Of a stretch of 64,000 nucleotides of DNA, positions 23,515 to 34,900 are shown piece after piece. Below the pieces are notes generated by a model that did no database searches, had not been told where the DNA came from, and was given only the letters and a program-made list of their open reading frames with translations. A program made the translations under genes and the position numbers. The DNA lies in NCBI GenBank assembly GCA_947652115.1, contig OX393565.1, positions 19,972,218 to 20,036,217 of the forward strand. The letters run 5' to 3'. The stretch's first letter is position 1; each line of letters starts with the position of its first letter. The DNA is from Blastomussa wellsi (Eukaryota; Cnidaria; Anthozoa; Scleractinia; Plerogyridae).

Positions 23515-24743
23515 AAATTACAACTATGGAATCATCAAGCCAAGCAATTGGGTAAGTACACTCATTAAAATTCCTACAACATATGGTTTCATACATGTAT
23601 ATCATGAGCCAAACAATTCATTTGCTGTAAATTAAACAAACAAATAAACAAAGCAATAGAAGTTAAATCAAAAAACAACTCACATAAACTGAATGAAAAC
23701 AAATTACAAGTATCCTGCTCTATCTTGTTTCATGTGTCCCTACTTAACCATGTATTCCTCTTGTTAAACAAGAAATGTTCCCTTCATCTTGTAGATACAA
23801 CGGAATTAAACTGTTATGTCCATTCAGTCTCACCCCTGAAAAAGTCTGGCCACCTAAGCTACTTCAATTGCACCCTCCAGACAAAGAGTAACATCTACAG
23901 GGGTGTATGCTTTGCGACTGGAGAACAAGAAACCCTGGAGGCAATGCAAAAGCAGAAATCACCAGTAAAGATAAAGAACTACACCATCAACACCAAATAT
24001 GGTACACAAGATGTGGTGATCAACAAAAATACCACTATTACAGCAACTACTGCCGACTTTGAGTACCAAAGTCAAGAACACATAATTTCAATTTCCTCTC
24101 TAGCAAATGTTGCATCAGAACAGCTCGTTGCTAATAAAGGATACCTGAGTCATTTAGGCGGGACAAAGAAAATTATAATTCAAGGATCTGAAGTAAAGAA
24201 GCAAGAAGGTTATATTGCAGATCCATCTGGATATATCAAAATAATATTCTGGGGAAATCGCACTGACAATGTACAACAAGGATCAACTTACGTCTTTAAC
24301 AAAGTAAGAGTCAAAGTAAGTCAAGATCAGAAATACTCCAAAGCAAGAATCAGAATGCACCATTGAATCTGCTGAACCTTTCGCAGAGCCACTACCTAGG
24401 TTAGAAGAAATTTCCACCTCCAAAGAAGTAATGTGCAGCATTATTGGAGTAACCAACATAAACAAATACAGTTCCTGTTGTACCTGTGCAAAGAAAGTCA
24501 CCATCAAAGGCAAGATTGCTTTTTTGTGACAAATGTAAGATGGCTCAGAAGTTAACTGCTTGTAATATGCAATGGAGCTTCAGAGTCCTTGTTCAGAACC
24601 AAGATGACCCAAAACAAAAGATTAACCTTAACGTCTATGGCAACCAGATAGTGCAAAAGCTTTTTACTATAAGTGACATAACAGCAACAGCATCCGAGGA
24701 CGAAGCAATCGAAGCAATATTACACAGTCTCACAAGCTCATAG
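23515..24743 (+). pseudogene. RPA1-like OB-fold protein gene, frameshifted
   Basis: After a possible small exon (23515-23551, donor GTAAGT) the main exon runs from 23795 (acceptor TTGTAG). It encodes YVHSVSPLKKS, a KIIIQGSEVKKQEGYIADP segment and IKIIFWGN, as in OB folds of replication protein A large-subunit relatives. From ~24310 the frame moves. A Cys-rich stretch follows in another frame (YSSCCTCAKK, then FCDKCKMAQK at ~24520-24550, a zinc-ribbon pattern), with a last frame ending at a TAG at 24743. The start codon at 23526 is out of frame with the main exon. At least two frame breaks therefore exist between start and stop. It may be a decayed gene, or one with introns or errors I cannot resolve. 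The role inferred from the family is binding single-stranded nucleic acid. Confidence 0.5.
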
Positions 24744-24834
24744 ACATTGATGCTATCAAAATATAAACATACAGCATGGTATTTTATACCTGTTGATGAC
24801 CTGAAAAAACTGTCATTGTATCAAACTGCTTCTT

Positions 24835-25450
24835 AGCATAAAAGCCACAGAAGAAGCTGTAAAAGATGTACCTTTGTTCCCATTGATAAAATGGACTCTG
24901 TTAATGCATGTTGTGTTCAATATGTTTTGGTTTAGTGTACAAACTCACCATCCCTTCATCGCTGAGAGATCTATTTTCTTTTAAAACAAAGGGCAAGGAA
25001 GTTGAAATCAAAAGTGTTCTATCAATTTTGCTAACCTGGCAATCAATTTTTTATTATAATCAATTTAACAAAGTGTATATAACCACCATAAAAGCTGCAG
25101 AGGAACTGAAAAAGCTGTTAATTTTGTTCACGTTGACAAAATGGACTTAGGTGGACAGTTCATGCATGTATCGATCCACTTGTTGCAGTTGTTGTTTCAA
25201 CTTGTTATCACGTCACCAGTGAAATATCTACTTTTTTAACTAATAAGTATAAGTAAGTGAAAGACAACATCAGAAATGTTGTGTGCTATCAGTTTTGTTA
25301 ACATTAGTAATATTCAGCCAACAGCTTCTCAGCTTTGTAAAATTAAGCTGTGAACCTTATTTACTTTGTTAAATGGACCCTTATTAAAGTTTTCTTGCAT
25401 GTTTCGTTCAATGTTGTGCTCTTGGTTGCAATATTAATACTTACATACCA
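24835..25450. repeat. Degenerate ~245 bp tandem repeats
   Basis: Three imperfect units are visible from anchors AAAGCCACAGAAGAAGCTG (24840), AAAGCTGCAGAGGAACTG (25089) and CAGCTTTGTAAAATTAAGCTG (25335). Each is followed by an AAATGGAC..CATGCATGT/TTGTGTTCAAT segment. AGTGTTCTATCAATTTTGCTAACC and TGTGTGCTATCAGTTTTGTTAACA also lie one unit apart. No ORF is conserved between units. Confidence 0.5.
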
Positions 25451-25694
25451 ATATCATAACTACCACTTAACTAGTGAAGTTACAGTTGAACCAAGTGAAG
25501 CGTACCCTCCTAGAGCACATTAATGAATTGATTATTGGGAAACCCGTTATTCGTGCATTCGATTTGAAAAGGAACAGATCAATGCTCAACTCAAAAGACT
25601 ATTTTTGAGTGGACTGGGCGAGAGCTTTTCTTGGCTATCAACATCTCGTAGAACGTGTAGAAATTATTATTCGTCTAAATGGTGGGAAGAAAAG

Positions 25695-25862
25695 TGTGAC
25701 GTGACAAGCGTGATGCGTGACCGTAATCATGTGATCAGCTTGTCATGTGATGAACACACCCTCGGGCGACTCGACACATTTTGTAGAGCGTGCTATGAAT
25801 TTGGCATTTAAAGGTTCTGTTGTTGTTTTCAAGTCCGAGATTTGTTGCCTTACAACCCAACA
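25695..25862 (+). repeat. 5' LTR of Gypsy element
   Basis: TGTGACGTGACAAGCGTGAT...CAAGTCCGAGATTT is repeated almost exactly at 30044-30192. The left copy continues to ..AACCCAACA and is followed by TGGTGTCAGAAGTGGG, a typical tRNA primer-binding site, so the LTR is about 168 bp. Confidence 0.75.
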
Positions 25863-28800
25863 TGGTGTCAGAAGTGGGCGATGCAATAAGTATCTACCGG
25901 TGAGTAAACAGTCGAACAAAATTTGTTCTACGTGGCCGCCATATAGGATTTGGCGAGATGTCTGTTACTGAACAAGGCGCTGAAGAAACGCCAGCTGTTG
26001 CTCAAGTGGTATTACCTCCAATGAACCTACCGCCACCGAAACCGCTCGTCGTGGACGATAATCTCGCTAGTAATTGGAAGCAATGGAAAAAAGTATGGCA
26101 ACGATACGAAATTGCGACTGGAATTCACAAGCAGGAGGACCTTGTTCGAGTTTCCACATTGCTCTCGGTCATCGGCGAGGAGGCCGTTAAAGCGTTTGAC
26201 ACGTTCGCTTGGAGTGAAGCCCAGAGCGAAGACAAGATTACGGACGTCTTAGCCAAGTTTGACGAATATTGCGAACCTCGCACTCAAGTGATTTACGAAC
26301 GCTAGCGTTTTAACAATCGTAAACAAGAGCCAGGCGAAAGCATAAGTGCGTACGTGACAGAGCTGCGTGTGATTGCGAAGAACTGTGCTCACGACGAAAT
26401 CACACCGGACGAGATTCTACGCGACCGCTTGGTCCTTGGCGTCCGAGATGAGAAATTACGAGAACGCCTTGTCTAAAGTAATTGACATTTGTAAAGCTTC
26501 AGAACAGACCAGTCAGCAATTAAAGTTGATTGCGAGCGGAACCGAGGAGTCAGTTGCTGCAGTTAAAACTGAGCCACCTCACAACACACGAAGGCCACGT
26601 GACCCACCCATCCAGCGGCTAGAATGCAGATTTTGTGGATATCAGCATGGAAATCGCCAGTGCCCTGCCAGAGGGCAAACTTGCCACAAGTGTGGTCAGA
26701 AGAACCACTTTCAATCAAGGTGCCGATCAGCCAACCCAAAGGTAAACGTGGTAGAAGAAATACCTGAAGAAGTGTTTCGCATAAGCAAAGTTGGAAGTAA
26801 TTCAAGTGCATTGATAACTATGGAAGTTGGCATGCAAAGTAGTCAAAGTCAGGTGACATTTCAGCTGGACACAGGTGCTGAATGCAATCTCCTGTCACTG
26901 AAAGAGTATCAACGTGCCACGGGTGATGTGGATTTTGCGCAAGTCAATCGTTGCTCACACAAGTTCATTAAAACCTACACCAATGAACGGTACAAGATAT
27001 TGGGTTCGACAGCACTTCCTACATGGCGTCATGGGAAAAGAAATGTTTTGCAATTCAACATTACAGAAGATGACCTCGCCCCACTGTTGTCATACCGCAC
27101 ATGTATTGAACTGGAACTTGTCACGATTAGTGACTGTGATAGCCCATCAAACTCCAGTGGTCTCGAGGATACCCCATGCGTAGGTGTAACAGTAGGGATT
27201 GTCGACCTTCTAGAGGAATACGAAGATGTCTTTGGAGGCTTGGGTGACCTCCCAGGCGAGTACCACATTGTCACTGATGATACAGTGCCACCTGCAGTAC
27301 ATCCCCCTCGCCGTGTACCAGAAGCTTAAAGAGACCAAATCAAAGAGAAACTGGATGAGATGGTAGCCAGTGGTATTCTTGCACCTGTAACGGAACCAAC
27401 TGAGTGGGTTTCCAGCATGTTGGTTATTGTCAAGCCCAACAAGTTGCGCATGTCTTGACCCGCGCGATTTGAACAAAGCCATCCGTCGAGAGCACTACCA
27501 AATGCCAACAGTGGAGGAAGTCGCGACCCGCCTGTCGCAAGCAAAGAAATTCACCGTTGTGGCTGCCAAGGACGGCTTTTGGCAAGAAACGTCTTGACAC
27601 TGAGTCTAGCTATAAGACCACTTTCAATACACCATTTGGGCGTTACAGATGGAAGAGGATGCCATTTGGCATCTCATCAGCACCAGAAGTTTGGCAACGT
27701 ACAATGCATGAGTTTGTTGAAGACCTGGAAGGAGTGGAAGTGATTGCCGACGACTTCCTGATCGCCGGATTTGGCAGTACTGACCATGAAGTAAACCAGA
27801 GTCTTGAAAGAAATGACCGTGCTTTTCTTGAGAAATGCCGTTCGTGGAACTTGAAGTTGAATCGTGCGAAAGTGAAACGGCATCAGTCAAGTGTGAAATT
27901 CATGGGTCATCTCCTCACGTCTCAGGGGCTCATGCCTGACCCCGAGAAGATTCAGATTCATATTGCAGATCATATTGCAGATTCATATTGCAGATGCCTG
28001 AACCTAAAGATGTCACTGCATTGAAGCGATTCCTGGGGATGGTGACCTATCTTGCAAAGTTTATGCCCCACCTATCAGAGATGACAGAGCCACTTAGACG
28101 TCTGGAAGACAAGAATGTGGAGTTCCAGTGGTTAGAACAGCACTCTATTGCCATGAACACAATCAAGAAATTCCTGACAGAAGCACCTGTCCTCCGCTAT
28201 TATGACGTGAGCAAGCCAGTCACTGTGCAATGTGATGCTAGCCGTCTGGCTTAGGAGCAGTGCTGCTGCAAGGTGGTCAGCCTGTCTGTTATGCTTCCCG
28301 TGCCCTCACTGACACAGAGTCTAGATATGCACAGATCGAGAAAGAGTTGCTTGCCATCACTTGGGCGTGTGACAAGTTTGACCAGTACATCTATGGGCGA
28401 GACAAAGTCACCGTTGAGACTGACCATGAGCCACTGAAGCCGGTATTCAAAAAGGCAATTCACAAGTCACCCAAGCGCCTGCAGCGAATGCGCCTCGCCC
28501 TGCAAAAGTACAACCTGGAAGTTCAATATAAGAAAGGTTCGCTCATGTACATTGCAGATGCCTTGAGTCGTGCGTATCTGATGACCACTGATGGGGCGCA
28601 GACCGAGTGTTGTGAGATTCGTTCACTCGAGATAGTGAATCATGAAGAGTACATTCGACTTGAACCTCCGAAACGAGATGTTTTCCGACAGCGCATCGCT
28701 GAAGATGCTGATATCCAGGAGCTAATCCGTGTGATCAAGCAAGGCTGGCCAGACAAGAAAAAGTGCCCTCCTGCTGTCCAGCCATATTTTGACGAGCGAG

Positions 28801-30043
28801 GCGAGCTGATAGAGTCCCAAGGTTTAGTGTTCCGCGGTGAACAGCTTGTGGTGCCCCTGTCCCTTCGAAGGGACATGCTAAACAAGCTCCACAGCAGCCA
28901 CATTGGTATTAGAGGATGCGTTCGCCGAGCCCGCGAAACATTGTATTGGCCACGAATGACTGCCGAAATCAGAGACTTTGTTTCTCGTTGTACGATCTGC
29001 CAAACATACCGCCCGGAACAGGCCCGCGAGGAGCTTCGGCCACATGAGCTTCCCTCCCGCCCTGGGCAGAAAATTGGTGCCGATCTGTTTGTTCTTGGAT
29101 AGCAGACATTCCTGATCATGCTGGTCCAACGTCTTTGAAGTAGTGGAGATCCACAGGAAGACAGCCCAGTCTGTTATTACTCAACTCAAGGTGCAGTTCG
29201 CTCGCCATGGGATTCCAGAAGTGCTGATTACGGATAACGGTCCAGAATTCGACAACCAGGAGTTCAAGAAGTTCTCCGTCGAGTCCGAGATATCCACAGT
29301 CAAATGGAAAAATGGAAAATTCTGTGAAAACTTGCAAAGGACTGCTCCTGAAAGCTAAGGAAGATAATAAAGACCCACTACTAGAAATCCTCGATTGGCG
29401 CAACACCCCAAGTGAGGGGTTTTGTACCTCACCAGTTCAAAGGCTAATGGGTCGTCGCACTCGCACTTTGCTGCCAACAGCCGAAACTGCTCCAGCCAAA
29501 CAGCGACACTAGGACCACAGCGAGTAACCTTGCAGCTGGGAAAAGATTGCAGTGCAAGCAGTACAACAGAAGCATAAAGAACCTTGCCCCCTTGAAAGCA
29601 GGCGATGCCATCCGTATGAAGCTACCTGGAGAGAAGAAATGGAGCCTAGGTCACTGCACACGCCATCTTGGCCGCCGGTCATATGAAGTTGAGGTGGAAG
29701 GACGGCGCTACCGCAGAAATCGCCGCCAGGTGCGGTCTACTTTGGAGTCCTCACCAGTACCATGCAACGAGCTTCATCAGGCTGATAATGAAAGCAAACC
29801 ACCGGTTTTACCAGAGTTCCTGCCAGAAAAGACTCAACCCTAGTCCCCAAGATTGAATGGAATGATGCAATCTCCCCAACGCAATCTGTCCTGGACAGTG
29901 CAGAGCCCATCCCAGCTTTCGAGCCCCGACGTTCAGAGAGACTCAGACGGCCCCCTGCCTGGCTTGAAGATTATGACTTATGTTGAACACTTGAACATTG
30001 AACTGAACATTGACTTTCTTTTTTTTTTGTTTATTTGACCTGA
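25862..30043 (+). pseudogene. Gypsy/Ty3-type retrotransposon gag-pol, broken
   Basis: Order of remnants: Gag from 25958, interrupted by TAG at 26303; then in another frame two Cys-rich knuckles (CHKCGQKNHFQSRC, ~26680-26722); protease (QLDTGAECNLLS, ~26866-26900); reverse transcriptase with MPFGISSAPEVWQ (~27660) and a VIADDFLIAG catalytic loop (~27745); RNase H (~28200-28500, SRALTDTESRYAQIEKE); integrase zinc region and catalytic core (~28880-29350, ITDNGPEFDNQEF); and an integrase C-terminal region to ~29840. Stops or frameshifts break it at about 26303, 26460, 27327, 27455, 27590, 28020, 28254, 29101 and 29356, so it cannot move on its own. Gag-pol order and motifs place it in the metazoan Gypsy group. 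No envelope-like ORF is seen. Confidence 0.9.
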
Positions 30044-30192
30044 TGTGACGTGACAAGCGTGATGCGTGACCGTAATCATGTGATCAGCTTGTCATGTGAT
30101 GAACACACCCTCGGGCGACTCGACACATTTTGTAGAGCGTGCTATGAATTTGGCATTTAAAGGTTCTGTTGTTGTTTTCAAGTCCGAGATTT
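30044..30192 (+). repeat. 3' LTR of Gypsy element, shortened
   Basis: This near-identical copy of 25695-25843 ends at CCGAGATTT, then AGTTAAGG. The last ~19 bp present in the left LTR are absent. The high LTR similarity contrasts with the badly broken interior. Confidence 0.75.
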
Positions 30193-30544
30193 AGTTAAGG
30201 TTCCGTACGTACCGTTGAAAGTCGCCACTTGTCTTCCTAACATTACGCGCTGTCTTTGTAAGTCAAGAATTTCCCATCTGAATTTGTCTGAGAGGATTCC
30301 CAAGCTCATGAATTCGACCATATGCAAGTTAGTTACTTGCCGTCATTTTGAAAAGGAAACAACAATTCCATATAAGGAGCATCTCTTGTTCCCCAAGTCC
30401 AATCAAAACTCGACTTTGATTTCAACAATGACGCGCGTCTTTTCAAACCGAATGCAATATTTGAAACGAATAACGGGTTCAATTTTCCAATAATCAATTC
30501 ATTGATGTACTCTAGGGGGGTACGCTTCACTTGGTTTGACTGTA

Positions 30545-31690
30545 AAAATATAACCTCGACTGACACCATACATGCACATAGTTTCCACATCAAATCATTA
30601 TTTCCAAATTTCCCTATATATACATGTATCTTTGCTAAAGGGAATATAAACAGAAAAACAAAATACGTATTTTTCAAGAGGGAAGAGATAAAGGATGACT
30701 AGGATAATCTTGTATAGAATGTACAAAAGAAAAAAAACATACATACCCTTCTGGCAAATACCACAAACCCCTTACTGCAAAAGTGGCCCACTGAACTAAA
30801 TTTTGGACAAAAAACAGTATAGCCAGTGTAACCTATACGCAGTTTGATCCTCCACAACAATACGCCGCGCACTTTGAAATGCAAAACATATGATAAATAG
30901 CTAATTAACCTCTTTAGAATACTCGAACGCATTTCTAATCTACGATTACAACTAGTATCGTAATATATAATACCTTGTTAGAGGATACGTACGTGCTGAT
31001 TAGAAAAATGTGCTATGCTGTGAAATTCGTAAAGTTTGCTCCTGCACTAAGCAGAAACACGGACACACCGAAAAAAAAAAACTGAAAACTGCTGCTGCTC
31101 CGCACGCCACAATGCTGTTGCAAAATAAAATGCATGTCACAATTTTATTTTAATGAAACTTTGTGAACTGGAAAATAAAAATCCCTTACTTTTCACTGAC
31201 TAACAACTTCTAAGATTTTCAACGACCTCTTAATAAATCGTCGATTGTTCCCTGACCTTGCCCATGGGTACCCTCACTAAGGTACGCATTAGCTGGGCCG
31301 GAGCTTATAACTCTAACCTGGTCTTTACGTGGATGATTAATGTTTCTCCTTTTCTTATTTCTCTTATTAATAAAATCACCAGTGTTCGCTGATAACGTTT
31401 TCCTGTTAAAGGGCCCTAGTCAGCCACGCTTTTGTTATTGTTTGCATTCGAGAGTTTCGGTATTATATTTTACACAGAGCGCCAGCATGGGACAGCATAC
31501 GACGAGGCTTATGAAATAGAGTAGTTGGAGCGAATGAAGAAAACGTAATCGCAGACACATTTTGCGTATTCTTCTCAGGACAAAATGTTGAATTTTGAGA
31601 TCGTTGTATGAGAAGCAAAAGTTCATCTCGGGTAATCATTTGTAATGTAACCGACAGATTTAACCTGATCGGAAACCCAAGCTGATCCCA
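30545..31690. other. Intergenic, no gene seen
   Basis: Downstream flank of BROX. At 31405-31435, TTAAAGGGCCCTAGTCAGCCACGC matches one end of the MITE at 38600-38830, a partial copy. Nothing else is recognised. Confidence 0.4.
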
Positions 31691-31855
31691 ACCCAAGCAA
31701 ATTTTCCCACGGGGACACCTTGGTGGAAGGTGTGTGTAACCACGACTAATGTCTTGCCCAAGAACACAACACAGGGGCCCCATCTGAGACTCAAACTCCG
31801 ACCTCTCAATCTAGAGTCTGGCGCACTAATCATTTGGAAACGAGACCACCCATAA
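31690..31855 (-). mobile_element. Degenerate tRNA-derived SINE
   Basis: TCTTGCCCAAGAACACAACACAGG..CCCATCTGAGACTCAAACTCCGACC..GAGTCTGGCGCACTAATCATTTGG aligns with the head of the SINEs at 5465-5753 and 42328-42604 (TCTTGCCCAAGAACACAGCGCAG..CGAACCCAGACTG..GAGTCCAGTGCACTAACCATTAGG). Confidence 0.6.
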
Positions 31856-31913
31856 TTATACCTAGCCATATTAAAAGCATTATAAAGTGTTCGTCATAGT
31901 GAATTGTTCCTAC

Positions 31914-34900
31914 TCAAGATACAACACATCCCGATGAATTGTTAGCCGGTTTAACAGGACTTGAATCTTCAGGCTCGGGAACAGGTTTCACATCTCCTGA
32001 TGCAGCCTGGGATGCCTGTGGAAATAGCCAAGGTTTGAATTTTGAATTTTGGGAAAGAAGATCAGTTGATAAAAAAGCAAACAAACAAACAAAGTAAACA
32101 ATTAATGTTACTTTCCTTGAGGTGGGTAAACGCCACGTGCTAACGACAGTTAAAATAAAAAGCTTACCGGGGGAGGGTGAGCTTTTGACGCATCAAATGC
32201 AGCGTAAGTATCGGCTGACCACAAGGCATGGGGCGCCGGCAATGCAAATTCTTGCGGACTTGCTAAGCCATGAGTCGCTTTCAGTTCCAGTTCAGGAGGC
32301 TCGGCAGGGATCTTATGGAAGTAACTGAGCAAAAAATATGAGTGTCAGTTGAAAGACCTTTAATCTTTAATTGAAATAATTGCCTATAGTGTGAGGACTA
32401 ATCCGGAAATGGGATAAGACCCTCATAAGACCCTGATAAGGGTTCGTTTTTTAAACAAATAGACAGCGACTCAAGTTTTCTATGAGTCAACAAAGCAAAC
32501 GTGATAAAATGAAAGCAAACGCCTTTTTATCTCATCCTAGTACTTACTGGTAGTTATTTATAAGGATTGTTTTGAGATACCACAAATCCATTTAAGCAAT
32601 CCGGGTGGCTTATTTATTTCAGGATTAAAAGAGGGGAATGGCTTATTAATTTATCAAAATGGTGCTATTTCTCTGTAATTCTGCATGCATTATTTTGCCA
32701 GAGATCAAATTGGAGGGGTGGTTTATTAGAGGGGAGCACCTGGCTTAATAGAGGAATACGATAAATAATATTATTAATATTATCATTAATTGTGATCAGT
32801 GATTATTAGGGACATGATTATTAGTGGCCGCCATTTTGTGTCTGGTCTATGTCCGAAAAAATTTCACCAACAAGTACAGTTTCCCATGATTTATATGAAA
32901 ACAAATATACTGCCTGATTTGCAAAATAGTAGGCCTTTTGCAACAAAGAGTAAACAGACAATCACATCACAAATCACAAAAATCCGTCATCCTGAGGAAA
33001 GCTTTAATTAATTGTTATTCCTGCACTGAGAACTCCAAACAAAAGCTTGACTGTCTGCTTTCAGAGAGTCCTTCTTTTGCCCTCCAGGAAGGCAGGTTAT
33101 TTTTTTAGCATGTGAATGTTGCAAAATGCTTATTCACAGTGGGCCAGCAACAGCTTGCAGAGATGAAGAAAGTAGACAAAGACGGCAGACATATTTGTGT
33201 TCTCACATGAATCCATTTTCGTGGTTGGCTTTCTCCAGCTTCTTTCTGATGATAGGACCAAGCTTTAGAAAGAATGGGTGTTCCCATGGTCTAGCAGTAG
33301 TGCCAGGGCCTTTAGTGCTGGAGTACTCACGGGAAATGGCTTCTGCCTTCTTGTACACTATGTAAATAATTATGAAATCATGGAAATCAGAATTTGACTA
33401 AAATTCATGGTCTCTTGATTTGAATTACATTTATTTCTCTACAAGTGAAGCCATTTGTTCAACCACTGTCTGGCCATCTGGCCATCCATTCATCAGGCAG
33501 GTTGGGCAGTCAGTCAGTTGGTCGGTCGGTCGGCCAGTCAGACAGTTAGTCAGTCAGTCAGCAAGTCAATCAAGTCTGTCAGTCAATTAGGACCTATTTA
33601 TCTGAAGTGCACGACAACAACAAATATATTTAGTTACATTTATCACTTTCTTGCAATGCTCTAATTGCTTTTCCACACTGATCCTCGTCAAGAAGTGTTT
33701 CACCACAGAAACAAAATGACTGCAACGAACAACAAAGAAAAATTAAAATCAATTTTTTTCAAGTGCATATGGATTGTGAATTCGGTGGACAGAGGTTGAT
33801 TACACCCTTGAAACTGAAATATAATATCAATATTATACGAGATCAAGTTCTCATAACAAGCCTGAAGGCCACTACAGTGCCCTACAAATCACCAGAAGCA
33901 AATTACACTCACATAGGCCTGATAAAATGCAGCTTTGAGGTCCAAGTATTTCTTCCATTTCCCTGCTTTGGTTGGCTCCACTGACTTCAAAGAATCACCT
34001 GGATATGATACAAAGAGTGATGGTTAGTCCAGTCATTAAAGAGATGCATGCAGTTATTGAATAGAAAACTCCATTTTGATTGGTTCCAACCTATGATCTA
34101 TTACAGCATGACGTGCCTCAGTGTGGCCACCCAACAGACTTTTCTGACAAGTTATAATTAGCCAATCAGAGACAGATTCCATGCCACCGTGCTGAGTGCA
34201 TATGTTCAGTAACAGATCACAGAAGATGTCAAAATTTGGTAAGAACATCAATGACACACTCAGCTATTGCTTCATGTGCCACATTTTTGATCTTACCACA
34301 TTTTCACATTGTCAGTGATCTATTACTGCACAGACAGTCAGACACGCTAGACTGTTCATAGCCCCTCTATTTTTTCAACACAAAAGAACGAGCAAAACAG
34401 CGAGCGCGAGTGTCCCCGCCCCCTACCACCTTGTGCCTCACGTTTTGTGCTGGAGTCCAGCTCTCTCGCGATTCATTCACCACGTTCGCCAATTGAGGAA
34501 AAATACGAAAAAATAGTGGACTGTGAACAGTCTAGACACACAGCAACATGAAATCAAATCACCTTTGCTGTTTAAAGTTCTAGAGAAGCACATAATATTC
34601 TTTCGGCTAACAAACTGCGGCGCTCACATTCCCAATCAAATTGGAATTTAGAAGTGTTGGTTCTTGAGGAGGGGGGAAACCGGAGAAACCGGAGAAAAAC
34701 CCTTGGAGCAAGAAGAGAACCAACAACAAACTCAACCCAAATATGACATACTACAGACTGTGCCTCTGTGTTGAAGACTGTGGTAACTAAAATAGAGACT
34801 TTTTCATGTGACGTCATAAAATTCTAAAATCCAAAACCAAATAGCCACCAGACTTTTTATACTCATCAGGCATAAGAGGTGCTAAATTTATATGTGTACA

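Larger units (their letters stand above)
25480..30544. mobile_element. Inverted-repeat element hosting the Gypsy insertion
   Basis: TTACAGTTGAACCAAGTGAAGCGTACCCTCCTAGAG...AATGAATTGATTATTGG at 25480-25540 is repeated inverted at ~30480-30544, ending CTTCACTTGGTTTGACTGTAA. Similarity continues inward (CCCGTTATTCG / CGAATAACGGG, TTTGAAAAG / CTTTTCAAA) for over 100 bp on each side. The LTR element at 25695-30192 sits between the arms, so it inserted into this older palindromic element. Confidence 0.65.

Noticed and set aside
28640..29119. 159-codon minus-strand ORF
   Set aside because: Antisense shadow of the Gypsy RNase H/integrase region, with no independent signature.
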